Positions 1 through 7,563 of a DNA stretch of 31,030 bases are shown here, one piece after another (the first letter of the stretch is position 1; every line of letters starts with the position of its first letter). A program made the translations under genes and the position numbers. The stretch is from CAKUFA01 sp963627465 (GTDB taxonomy: Bacteria; Bacillota; Clostridia; Christensenellales; Aristaeellaceae): the NCBI GenBank assembly GCA_963627465.1, contig CAVGBO010000054.1, positions 1-31,030 of the forward strand, read 5' to 3'. The notes beneath the pieces were generated by a model. The model was not told the origin of the DNA, did no database searches, and saw nothing but the letters and a program-made list of their open reading frames with translations.

Positions 1-74
1 TGGTCATTGTTTTGTAATATTTGAAATGATTTCGGAATATGACGTTGGGACCGTGCTGCCCCCCAATTCCAACC

Positions 75-103
75 TTGACATAACAGTTGCAAACAGGTAC
101 AAT
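75..103 (+). promoter_or_regulatory. sigma-A promoter of the rny leader
   Basis: A -35 box TTGACA (75-80) and a -10 box TACAAT (98-103) are separated by exactly 17 bases. Transcription would start near 110, almost 400 bases before the rny start codon. Positions 1-74 show no other recognisable feature. Confidence 0.8.
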
Positions 104-109
104 AGAGAC

Positions 110-506
110 GATCGGCTGATGAAGGCGGTTTCGCCTTCGGGCTGTTTTCGATAGACATTTCCTGTTGCTTCGACGTGTATGCCCCTTTGGGGCTTGTGCG
201 CTTATGCTATTTTGTGTCTGCATCCCGGGCTCTTCCTTTTTATGTGGGCAGGCGTGCCCGTTTTTGAAGGACGGGGCTTTTGCAGCTTTTCCGCAAATTT
301 CAACGGCTTGAGGTCGAGGGAATCTGTTAGGCTGCGCCTGAAAGGGCGGCTTTTGCCGTGCTTTCGCAGCAGTCATCCAGCATGACAACATGAATCGTAC
401 CATCCAAAGCAGTCTGCCGCGTGAACCTGAGGGTTCGGGCGGCTTTTGTCGATTTGAACAATAATGAGCATGAGATTTTTTGAAAAAAAGGAGGGGATTG
501 CGAACC
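110..506 (+). other. long structured 5' leader of rny, or a separate small RNA
   Basis: About 400 bases without a convincing coding region follow a strong promoter. Hairpins are visible: GAAGGCG/CGCCTTC at 121-138, GCCCC/GGGGC at 181-193, GGGCA/TGCCC at 246-259 followed by GTTTTT, and an outer stem GCTGCG (331-336)/CGCAGC (365-370) around smaller stems. A nested hairpin lies at 416-443: GCCGC/GCGGC around GAACC/GGTTC, followed by TTTTGTC. The 12-base string GGGCGGCTTTTG occurs exactly twice (344-355 and 437-448), with looser versions at 139 and 273. It lacks the T-box consensus AGGGTGGNACCGCG and the conserved cores of RNase P RNA, tmRNA and SRP RNA. The RNA could end near 265 or 448, or read through into rny. 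Confidence 0.45.
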
Positions 507-2069
507 ATGATGTGGTTATGGAACATACTCATTGCGCTGCTCATTGCCGCCGTGTGCGCCCTGGGCGGATACACATACCGGAAGAATGAGGCCGAGAAGA
601 AAATCGGCCGAACGGAAGAGTATGCCAAGCGGCTGTATGACGATGCTGTCCGCAAGGCAGATGAGTACAAGAAGGAAAAGGTGCTGGAGGCCAAGGAGGA
701 GATCCTGAAGGCCAAGGCAGAAAACGACCGGGAAAAAGCGGAAAACGATAAGGAAATCCGCGACCGCCGGGCGGAGGTTCAGCGGAACGAGCGCCGCTTG
801 CTCCAGCGGGAAGAAACCCTGGACAAGAAGGCTGACAACATGGAGGCCCGGGAAACCAGCCTGAACAAGAAGGCTGCGGACATCCAGAAGATGCAGGAAG
901 AAGCCGAGGCACTGACCGAGAAGCAGAACGCCGAGCTGGAACGGATCGCCGCCATGACCCAGGACGAGGCACGGCAGATCATTGTGGAGCGTGTGCAGAA
1001 GGAAGCCTATCACGACGCCGCCGCCATGGTGCGGGAAATCGAAACCCGTGCCAAGGAAGAGGGCGAAAAGAAGGCTCGCAACATTATCGCCCTGGCCATT
1101 CAGAAGTGCGCTGCCGACCATGTGGCGGAAAGCACCGTGTCGGTGATCTCCCTGCCCAATGACGACATGAAGGGTCGGATCATCGGCCGTGAAGGCCGCA
1201 ACATCCGTGCGCTGGAAACTGCCACCGGTGTGGATCTGATCATCGACGACACTCCCGAGGCCGTCATCGTATCCGCCTTTGACCCTGTGCGCCGTGAAAT
1301 CGCCCGCATCGCTGTGGAGAAGCTGATCATGGATGGCCGCATCCACCCTGCCCGCATTGAGGAAACGGTGGAAAAGGCTCGCAAGGAAGTGGAAAACCAG
1401 ATCCGGGAAGCCGGCGAGAATGCTGTGTTTGAGACCAATCAGCACGGCATCCACCACGAACTGGTGAAGCTGCTGGGTCGGCTCAAGTACCGCACCAGCT
1501 ACGGTCAGAACGTGCTGAAGCACTCCATCGAGGTCAGCCACCTGGCTGGCATGATGGCAGCAGAATTGGGCGCAGACGTGCAGCTGGCTAAGCGTGCCGG
1601 TCTGCTCCATGATATCGGCAAGGCCGTTGACCATGAGGCAGAGGGAACCCACGTAACCCTGGGCGCCGAGCTGGCACGGAAGTACCACGAAAGCCCGGAT
1701 GTGGTGCACGCCATTCTGGCACACCACAACGATGTGGAGCCGCAGACCGTGGAAGCCGTGCTGGTGCAGGCTGCCGATGCCATCTCCGCCGCTCGTCCCG
1801 GTGCACGCCGTGAGAGCCTGGAGAACTACATCAAGCGTCTGGAGAAGCTGGAGGAAATCGCCAACAGCTTCGACGGCGTGGAGAAGTGCTACGCCATCCA
1901 GTCCGGCCGTGAAGTGCGCATTATGGTGAAGCCGGATGATGTGACCGATGAGGGCACCAAGATCCTGGCCAAGGAAATCGCCAAGCGCATTGAAAAGGAA
2001 ATGGAGTATCCGGGTCAGATTCGGGTCAACGTGATTCGGGAAACCCGGAGCACCGAGTACGCCAAGTAA
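507..2069 (+). CDS. rny: ribonuclease Y
   Basis: RNase Y is the membrane-anchored endoribonuclease that starts decay of many mRNAs in Bacillota. The protein is 520 residues, normal for the family. An N-terminal membrane helix (about residues 4-22) is followed by a long charged coiled coil (about 25-200). A KH RNA-binding domain contains GRIIGREGRNIRALE (223-237), and an HD phosphohydrolase domain carries the metal-binding His368-Asp369 in HDIGK. The start is ATG 507 (or the adjacent ATG 510), placed after the ribosome binding site AAGGAGGGG at 488-496. An in-frame TTG at 480 lies upstream of that site and is less likely. Translation is preceded by the unusual structured leader, so RNA-level control, possibly autoregulation, is conceivable. 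A strong terminator follows the stop codon. Confidence 0.97.
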   Translation: MMWLWNILIALLIAAVCALGGYTYRKNEAEKKIGRTEEYAKRLYDDAVRKADEYKKEKVLEAKEEILKAKAENDREKAENDKEIRDRRAEVQRNERRLLQREETLDKKADNMEARETSLNKKAADIQKMQEEAEALTEKQNAELERIAAMTQDEARQIIVERVQKEAYHDAAAMVREIETRAKEEGEKKARNIIALAIQKCAADHVAESTVSVISLPNDDMKGRIIGREGRNIRALETATGVDLIIDDTPEAVIVSAFDPVRREIARIAVEKLIMDGRIHPARIEETVEKARKEVENQIREAGENAVFETNQHGIHHELVKLLGRLKYRTSYGQNVLKHSIEVSHLAGMMAAELGADVQLAKRAGLLHDIGKAVDHEAEGTHVTLGAELARKYHESPDVVHAILAHHNDVEPQTVEAVLVQAADAISAARPGARRESLENYIKRLEKLEEIANSFDGVEKCYAIQSGREVRIMVKPDDVTDEGTKILAKEIAKRIEKEMEYPGQIRVNVIRETRSTEYAK

Positions 2070-2088
2070 GCAATCGAATACGCAACGT

Positions 2089-2126
2089 AAAAAGAACCCA
2101 TCCGCTCAGCACGGTGGGTTCTTTTT
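2089..2126. terminator. bidirectional terminator between rny and the amidohydrolase gene
   Basis: The stem AAAAAGAACCCA (2089-2100) pairs with TGGGTTCTTTTT (2115-2126). CCG/CGG extends it inward after a one-base bulge. T runs lie on both strands, so it can serve rny and the convergent minus-strand gene. Confidence 0.85.
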
Positions 2127-2138
2127 GTATGCTGATCT

Positions 2139-3359
2139 TTATGCGATCTGCTTCTCGATTTTGCCGTTCTTGACCACCAGCTTCACATGATCCGCATGGG
2201 TCAGGCACTCGATATCCTCCAGAGGATTGCCGTCCACCAGCACAATGTCTGCCAGCTTGCCGGCTTCCAGTGAGCCTACCTGATCCTCCATCCGCATCAC
2301 CTTGGCGGCGTTGATGGTGCCTGCCTGCAGGGATTCCAGGTTGGTCATGCCCGCCTTCACCATCGCCCGGAACTCGCTGCCGTTGGCCAGGTAGGGGGAG
2401 TTCTTCGAATTGGAGAAGTCCGTGCCCAGGGCGATGCACAGCCCTGCCTTCCGTGCCATGGCAATGGTGTTGATGCTGGCCTGAGCGCAGGCCACGGCCT
2501 TCTCGTGCATCCAGTCCGGCAGGCCGGGAATGTTGGCCACCCCAAGGGACACGGCCAAGGTGGTCACCAGGGGCACATGCTTTTCTGCCATCAGGTCAAT
2601 CTCCCGCTGGGTCAGGAATACCCCGTGCTCAATGCACTCCACCCCGGCCAGCAGTGCCTGATAAGCGCCCTCGTAGCCGGTGCAGTGGGCGGTAACGTAG
2701 GAATGATGCCGCCGGGCTTCGTTCACCATGGCACGCAGCTCCTCCGGGGAGAACTGCACATCGTCAATCCGATCCGTGGGGGAAGACACGCCGCCGGTGG
2801 CGCAAATCTTGATGAACTTTGCCCCGGCGCGGAACTGTTCCCGCACCGCCTGCACGCAGCCATCCACCCCGTCGCAGCACATGGACAGGTGATCGTGAGC
2901 ATTGTAGTAGGCAATGGTCTGATCCGGGCGAAGATCCACATGGCCGGAGGTAATGCCCAGCACCTTGCCCCCAGGCACAATGCGAGGCCCCCGAATCACC
3001 CCACGGTCAATGCCGCGGCCTACGTACAGCCCGGCTTCGCTCATGTCCCGCAAGCCGGTAAAGCCTGCATCCAGCAGCAGCCCTGCCTGATACACCGCAC
3101 CGACCACCTGATCCCCCAGCAGGGCACCATCGGCAAAGGAGCCTGCGTCTTCTGTGCCCATCAAATGGGCGTGCACGTCCATAAAGCCGGGCAGCAGGGT
3201 GCCTTCCCCTGCCTCCAGCACCTGTGCGTCATTTGCCGGGCAGCCGGAGGCCTCCCCTGCATAAATAATCTTATTTTCCTTCACCAGCACAGCGGCGTTC
3301 TCGATGACCCGACCGGTCTTGACATCGATCATCCGCCCCTTCAGCATCAGCTCAGCCAT
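2139..3359 (-). CDS. COG1228-type metal-dependent amidohydrolase, possible dipeptidase
   Basis: This 406-residue amidohydrolase-superfamily enzyme has the full set of metal-site residues. They are HAH (His63, His65), a probable carboxylated Lys184 in FIKI, His225 in TAHC, His245 in IEHG and the catalytic Asp314 in GTDF. The family resembles imidazolonepropionase-related hydrolases, and some COG1228 members are known to be Xaa-Pro or other dipeptidases. There is no signal peptide, so it should act in the cytoplasm. The start at 3359 has AAGGAGGAG just upstream on the minus strand. It is transcribed divergently from the peptide-transport operon with back-to-back promoters, which makes a role in peptide breakdown attractive. 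The substrate cannot be read from sequence; other cyclic amide or N-acyl substrates remain possible. Confidence 0.88.
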   Translation of the reverse strand: MAELMLKGRMIDVKTGRVIENAAVLVKENKIIYAGEASGCPANDAQVLEAGEGTLLPGFMDVHAHLMGTEDAGSFADGALLGDQVVGAVYQAGLLLDAGFTGLRDMSEAGLYVGRGIDRGVIRGPRIVPGGKVLGITSGHVDLRPDQTIAYYNAHDHLSMCCDGVDGCVQAVREQFRAGAKFIKICATGGVSSPTDRIDDVQFSPEELRAMVNEARRHHSYVTAHCTGYEGAYQALLAGVECIEHGVFLTQREIDLMAEKHVPLVTTLAVSLGVANIPGLPDWMHEKAVACAQASINTIAMARKAGLCIALGTDFSNSKNSPYLANGSEFRAMVKAGMTNLESLQAGTINAAKVMRMEDQVGSLEAGKLADIVLVDGNPLEDIECLTHADHVKLVVKNGKIEKQIA

Positions 3360-3412
3360 AAAGCTCCTCCTTCAATGAAAACAAGGCGTATTCAACACTT
3401 GATGACCAGCTT

Positions 3413-3441
3413 ATCTTAGCAAAGCCTTGAGAAGGTGTCAA
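3413..3441 (-). promoter_or_regulatory. sigma-A promoter of the amidohydrolase gene
   Basis: On the minus strand, TTGACA (complement of 3436-3441) and TAAGAT (complement of 3413-3418) are 17 bases apart. The start codon is about 50 bases downstream. It lies back to back with the opp promoter at 3518-3546, so one regulator bound between them could control both. Confidence 0.75.
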
Positions 3442-3517
3442 TCGGGCAAGGGTGCACAGACCGGGGGCGGCATGTGTTCTTTCTCTGTTTTTTCGCCCTG
3501 TAAAATCATGCAAGCCA

Positions 3518-3546
3518 TTGACATACTTTTTCATAATGGTTATCTT
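3518..3546 (+). promoter_or_regulatory. sigma-A promoter of the peptide-transport operon
   Basis: TTGACA (3518-3523) and TATCTT (3541-3546) are separated by 17 bases. Transcription would start near 3553 and give a leader of about 75 bases before the binding-protein gene. Confidence 0.65.
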
Positions 3547-3626
3547 ATCATAGGAAACAGCTGAGTAGGAATGCTTTGTGCGCAATCCACACGCAGGCGC
3601 TGTTTACAATCACGGAGGTGCGCAAC

Positions 3627-5276
3627 ATGAAGAAACTTGTCTCCCTTTTGCTGGCTCTGGCCATGCTCTTGACCTCGGCCGCTGCCTTGGCAGAGGGCTC
3701 CCTGACCATTAAGTCCACCGAGCCTAACACCCTGAACTGGACCCAGTCCCAGTCCAACCTGGACAGCGATGTGTTCTACCTGATCAACTGCTTCCTGTAC
3801 CGCCCTTATAACGGCACCGCTTATGCCGAGGCGGCGGAAGGCTACACCGTGTCCGATGACGGCCTGACCTACACCTACACCCTGAAGGACGGCCTTGTGT
3901 ACAGCGACGGCACCCCCGTCACCGCTGACGACTTCGCCTATGGCCTGCTGACCAAGATCGGCCTGAACTCCACCGCCAACTTCTACCTGAACGGCGAAGC
4001 TTATGTGAACGGCGAAGTGGATGAAAGCGAAGTAGGCATTAAGGCACTGGATGACAAGACCCTGCAGATCACCCTGGCCAGCTACAACGCTGACTTTGAT
4101 CCCGAGCTGGAAGCCTGCCCCCTGAACCGTGCCTTTGCAGCGGCACAGGGCAATGCACTGGGCGGCACTCCCGATAACCTGATGTATTCCGGCCCCTACA
4201 TCCTCACCGAGTGGGTGTACGGCTCCTACCTGACCTTCGAAAAGAATCCCTCCTACATTTATGCGGATGACAGCTTCCAGATCAGCAATGTGAAGCTCCT
4301 GTCCTCCACCGACTCTTCTGCTTCTACTGCCTACTCCATGTTTGAGACCGGCGAGGTGGACGTGATCATCTCCGCCAAGACCGAGCTGGTGGAGCTGGTG
4401 GGCGAGCAGTATGCTCATCACTATGATTCCGCCGCTATGCAGATGCTGGAGTTCAACACCACCGGCTACTACTTTGCGGACGGCAGCTTCCAGACCCGTG
4501 ACGAAGCTGTAACTGCCCTGCTGGCCAACAAGAATTTCCGCCTTGCCCTGTCCTGGGCACTGAACCGTGAAGCCATCGTAGGCGCTGTGAACGAGTCTGG
4601 CACCCCCACCGCCCGGTACTACGGCTCCACCTGCCTGGGCACCACCGATGACGTGGCTTACATTGACGAGTATCCTGTGGAAACCGTGTCCCTCACCGGG
4701 GATGAAGCAAAGGCGCAGGCTTACCTGGCTGCCGCCCTGGAAGAGCTGGGCTACAGCAGCGTGGACGAGCTGCCTACCGTGAAGTACCTGACCTTCGACT
4801 CCGAAATGTACCGCCTGATGGCTGAAACCATTCAGTCCGAGTGGAAGCGTGTGCTGGGCATTAACAACATCGAGATTGAGCTTCAGCCTGTGCAGAGCGC
4901 CATCATGAGCATGGTGTACATGGACTATGACATTTACTATCAGTCCCTGAGCGTAACCCCCACCGCCATGGTGACCAGCCTGAACTGCTGGATGACCGGC
5001 GGCACCGTGTCCGACGTCATGGGCGCAGGTGCTCCCTTCTCCTCCATCTACAGCAACAGCACGTTTGACGAGCTGATGGCCAAGGCCTCCACGGAGGCTG
5101 ACCGGGCTGCCCGCCTGTCCCTGCTGTCTCAGGCTGAGCAGATCATCATCGATGATGCGGTGATCCTGCCCATCCAGTTCAACGGCAGCTACTACATCGT
5201 CAGCGACCGTGTTCACGGCTTCGTGCAGGTTGACAGCCAGGAAGGCCTGATGATCAACTACGCTACTGTCGACTGA
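3627..5276 (+). CDS. peptide ABC transporter, extracellular substrate-binding protein (OppA/DppA-like)
   Basis: This 549-residue family 5 solute-binding protein captures peptides for the permease encoded downstream. The start is ATG 3627, preceded by ACGGAGGTG (3612-3620); an upstream in-frame ATG at 3576 falls before that site. A typical Sec signal occupies residues 1-23, with predicted cleavage after Ala-Ala-Leu-Ala. No cysteine follows, so there is no lipobox. That is unusual for a binding protein of a Gram-positive importer, which is normally a lipoprotein. Family-typical segments include an early Leu-Asn-Trp and YTYTLKDGLVYSDGTPVTADDF, where the ligand-binding lobe begins. It is first in the operon and is separated from the permease by a structured repeat that could keep its mRNA more abundant. 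Peptide rather than nickel or sugar specificity is inferred from the neighbouring peptidases. Confidence 0.92.
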   Translation: MKKLVSLLLALAMLLTSAAALAEGSLTIKSTEPNTLNWTQSQSNLDSDVFYLINCFLYRPYNGTAYAEAAEGYTVSDDGLTYTYTLKDGLVYSDGTPVTADDFAYGLLTKIGLNSTANFYLNGEAYVNGEVDESEVGIKALDDKTLQITLASYNADFDPELEACPLNRAFAAAQGNALGGTPDNLMYSGPYILTEWVYGSYLTFEKNPSYIYADDSFQISNVKLLSSTDSSASTAYSMFETGEVDVIISAKTELVELVGEQYAHHYDSAAMQMLEFNTTGYYFADGSFQTRDEAVTALLANKNFRLALSWALNREAIVGAVNESGTPTARYYGSTCLGTTDDVAYIDEYPVETVSLTGDEAKAQAYLAAALEELGYSSVDELPTVKYLTFDSEMYRLMAETIQSEWKRVLGINNIEIELQPVQSAIMSMVYMDYDIYYQSLSVTPTAMVTSLNCWMTGGTVSDVMGAGAPFSSIYSNSTFDELMAKASTEADRAARLSLLSQAEQIIIDDAVILPIQFNGSYYIVSDRVHGFVQVDSQEGLMINYATVD

Positions 5277-5340
5277 GATTGCAGCGACCTGTATGCGAGA
5301 AGTATCTGACTTTCGCACCACATGAACCTCGGGTGGCGTT

Positions 5341-5545
5341 GGAGGGCTCGCAAGCCCTTCAACTGAAGATCGGCTTTCAGCGAGCCCCTTCGGGGCGTTA
5401 AATGGGGCGAAGCCCCTGTGCGGTGAAAGCCGCAGCAATCCGAAGGATTGCTTCCTTACACGAGCGAACGGCCGGGAGAACGGTGAAACCGTTCGACCAG
5501 TGAGTGAGTGCGAATCTCGACAAAGCGGCTCTGCCACTTTGTCGA
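5341..5545 (+). repeat. structured interspersed repeat, copy A
   Basis: This non-coding element fills most of the 334-base gap between the binding-protein and first permease genes. In order its hairpins are:
- 5341-5360, 8 bp with loop CGCA
- an outer stem CGGCTTTCA (5371-5379)/TGAAAGCCG (5424-5432) enclosing two GCCCC/GGGGC hairpins (5384-5396 and 5404-5416)
- GCAATCC/GGATTGC (5435-5451)
- GAACGGT/ACCGTTC (5478-5494)
- TCGACAAAG/CTTTGTCGA (5517-5545)
Single-stranded blocks such as CTTCCTTACACGAGCGAA (5451-5468) and GGCCGGGAGA are shared almost unchanged with the inverted copy at 30861-31030. The stems differ in sequence but still pair. I do not recognise the family. Its position between binding protein and permease resembles that of REP sequences between malE and malF, which stabilise the upstream transcript. 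Confidence 0.8.
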
Positions 5546-5554
5546 TACACGTTG

Positions 5555-5581
5555 CGGGAGCGGGATGCATTCCTGCTCCCG
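5555..5581 (+). promoter_or_regulatory. hairpin before the first permease gene, possible attenuator
   Basis: CGGGAGC (5555-5561) pairs with GCTCCCG (5575-5581), and the stem continues inward by several base pairs. It is followed by TATGTTTATTTTC rather than a clean T run, so at best it would be a leaky terminator. With the repeat just upstream it could lower expression of the permease and enzyme genes relative to the binding protein. Confidence 0.45.
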
Positions 5582-5610
5582 TATGTTTATTTTCTGAAGG
5601 AGACAAGCCA

Positions 5611-6528
5611 ATGGTTAAGTATATTGCCAAGCGACTGCTGATTTCGGTGCTGACGATTTGGGCCATTGCCACCGTGTGCTTCTTTTTGCTGCGGCTGTTG
5701 CCCGGCAATCCCTTCATCCTGAAGGATCCGCTGCACATGAAAAACGCAGAGCGGATGATGGCCTACTACGGACTGGATCGGCCGCTGCTTGAACAGTATG
5801 CCTCGTATATGTGGAATCTGCTTCACCTGGACTTCGGCTATTCCCTGACCTACATCGGCCGCAGCGTGAACGACGTGATTACCACCTACTTCCCCATTAC
5901 CGCGCAGCTGGGCATTCAGGCACTGCTGGTGGGCATCCCGCTGGGAATGCTGCTGGGGGTGCTGTCTGCCGTGTTCCGTGGGGGCAAGCTGGACTACACC
6001 TGCCAGGTGACCACCATCCTGCTGACCGCCATGCCTTCCTTTGTGCTGGCGGCACTGCTGCAGCTGCTTTTCTGCGTAAAACTGAAATGGTTCCCTGCCA
6101 GCCAATGGCTGTCCTTTAAGCACACCATCCTGCCCACCTTCATCCTGTCCATTGGGATTATCTCCAGCCACTGCCGCTCCATGCGCACCCTGATGCTGGA
6201 GGTGGGCAAGCAGGATTACCTGAAGACTGCTAAGTCCAAGGGCATCAGCAAGTTCCGCATCGTATTCTTCCACCAGATCCGCAATGCCATCCTCCCCATG
6301 ATCACCAACCTGGGCATGGAGATCGCCGGGGCACTGATGGGCTCCTACATCATTGAAAAGGCCTTTTCCATCCCCGGACTGGGCAGCTATTTCGTCACCT
6401 CCATTACCGGCCTGGACTATACCATGACCCTGGGGCTGGTGGTGTTCCAGTCGGTGCTGGTGGTGTTTGCCAATTTCCTGGTGGATCTGCTCTACGGCGT
6501 GGTGGATCCCCGTGTCCGCATTCAGTAA
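5611..6528 (+). CDS. peptide ABC transporter permease (OppB/DppB-like)
   Basis: This 305-residue inner-membrane subunit forms one half of the peptide translocation channel. It starts at ATG 5611 after GAAGGAGAC (5596-5604); an upstream in-frame start at 5500 would run through the repeat and is rejected. A first membrane helix (about residues 8-30) with the FFLLRLLPGNPF junction is typical of the OppB type. The cytoplasmic EAA loop that contacts the ATPase reads EVGKQDYLKTAKSKGISKFR (about residues 196-215). It ends with DLLYGVVDPRVRIQ, a common family ending. The partner permease gene begins 12 bases downstream. Confidence 0.95.
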   Translation: MVKYIAKRLLISVLTIWAIATVCFFLLRLLPGNPFILKDPLHMKNAERMMAYYGLDRPLLEQYASYMWNLLHLDFGYSLTYIGRSVNDVITTYFPITAQLGIQALLVGIPLGMLLGVLSAVFRGGKLDYTCQVTTILLTAMPSFVLAALLQLLFCVKLKWFPASQWLSFKHTILPTFILSIGIISSHCRSMRTLMLEVGKQDYLKTAKSKGISKFRIVFFHQIRNAILPMITNLGMEIAGALMGSYIIEKAFSIPGLGSYFVTSITGLDYTMTLGLVVFQSVLVVFANFLVDLLYGVVDPRVRIQ

Positions 6529-6540
6529 GGAGGGAAGCAG

Positions 6541-7563
6541 ATGAGTACAACAACGCAAGCAGCAGTTGCCTCCCCTGCGGAGGAAGAAGCCCTTGACTTT
6601 ACCCCCCTGACGGAGGCGGAGCGGAGCAAAATCCAGCAGCCTCAGCGGCCTTCCACCCGGTACTGGCCGGAGGTGTGGAACCGGCTGCGGCACAATCCCA
6701 TGGCGGTGTTCTGCATGGTGCTGATGCTGATCATCATCCTGCTGGCCATCTTCGTGCCCATTTTCTCCCCCTACGAGTTTGACGCTACCTCCCTCATGGA
6801 GAAGAAGCAGGGACCTTCCGCCGCCCACTGGTTCGGCACGGACAACGCCGGTCGGGACGTCTTCACCCGGGTGTGGATGGGTACCCGAACCTCTCTGGTC
6901 ATCGGCTTTCTGGGTGCCCTGCTGCCCTACATGCTGGGCATGATCATCGGCGCCATTTCCGGCTGGGTGGGCGGCCGGGTGGATATGATCATCATGCGCA
7001 TTGTGGATATTATGCTGTGCATCCCCTCCATGATTTACATGATTCTGATCCTGATTGTCATGGGAGGCAATGCCTTCTCCCTGATTGTGGCACTGGCTAT
7101 TTCCGGGTGGATGGGCTCTGCCCGGGCGTTCCGGGGCAGAATCCTGCAATTCAAGAACCGGGAATTTGTGCTGGCTGCCCGCACCCTGGGCGCAACCCCG
7201 GTGCGGATCATCTTCCACTACATCCTGCCCAACATTCTGGGCAACATGGCGGTGGGCCTGTGCTCCTCCATTCCCGGTGCCATCTTTGCGGAGGCAGGCA
7301 TGAGCTACATCGGCCTGGGCATCAATCCCCCTGCCACTTCCCTGGGTCAGCTGGCTACCGACGGCATGAAGTACTTCATGACCCAGTTCCATGTGTTCAT
7401 TTTCCCGTCGCTGGTGATTTTCCTGATTATCTTCGCCCTGTACATGTTCGGCAACGCTCTGCGGGATGCGCTGGATCCCCGGCTGAGGAATGAGGATTTT
7501 GTGATCCGCCGCTTCCGCCGGGAAAAGCGTCGTCACCGGGCTGAAAGGAGGGTGCGTGCATGA
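6541..7563 (+). CDS. peptide ABC transporter permease (OppC/DppC-like)
   Basis: This is the second membrane subunit of the importer, 340 residues. The start ATG 6541 follows AAGGAGGG. A cytoplasmic N-terminal stretch of about 55 residues comes first, then a membrane helix (about 57-78). FGTDNAGRDVFTRVWMGTR is the signature of OppC-type proteins. The EAA loop is REFVLAARTLGATPVRIIFH, followed by a helix with SYIGLGI. It ends in a very basic tail of Arg and Lys. Its stop overlaps the start of the next gene by four bases (ATGA), which implies translational coupling with the ATPase. Confidence 0.95.
   Translation: MSTTTQAAVASPAEEEALDFTPLTEAERSKIQQPQRPSTRYWPEVWNRLRHNPMAVFCMVLMLIIILLAIFVPIFSPYEFDATSLMEKKQGPSAAHWFGTDNAGRDVFTRVWMGTRTSLVIGFLGALLPYMLGMIIGAISGWVGGRVDMIIMRIVDIMLCIPSMIYMILILIVMGGNAFSLIVALAISGWMGSARAFRGRILQFKNREFVLAARTLGATPVRIIFHYILPNILGNMAVGLCSSIPGAIFAEAGMSYIGLGINPPATSLGQLATDGMKYFMTQFHVFIFPSLVIFLIIFALYMFGNALRDALDPRLRNEDFVIRRFRREKRRHRAERRVRA

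Noticed and set aside
179..385. A 68-codon open frame in the rny leader
   Set aside because: It has no ribosome binding site, overlaps several hairpins and encodes a Cys/Phe-rich sequence without family resemblance, so it is probably not translated.
110..448. T-box, RNase P RNA, tmRNA or SRP RNA in the rny leader
   Set aside because: None of the diagnostic conserved blocks of these RNAs could be found; the region is repetitive and hairpin-rich but different.
5587..7536. Very long minus-strand open frames, here and at 3540-5738, 13044-15128, 15058-17181 and 21121-23019
   Set aside because: They are antisense to clear genes, rich in His, Gln and Gly in the way produced by GC-biased third positions, and lack ribosome binding sites or motifs.
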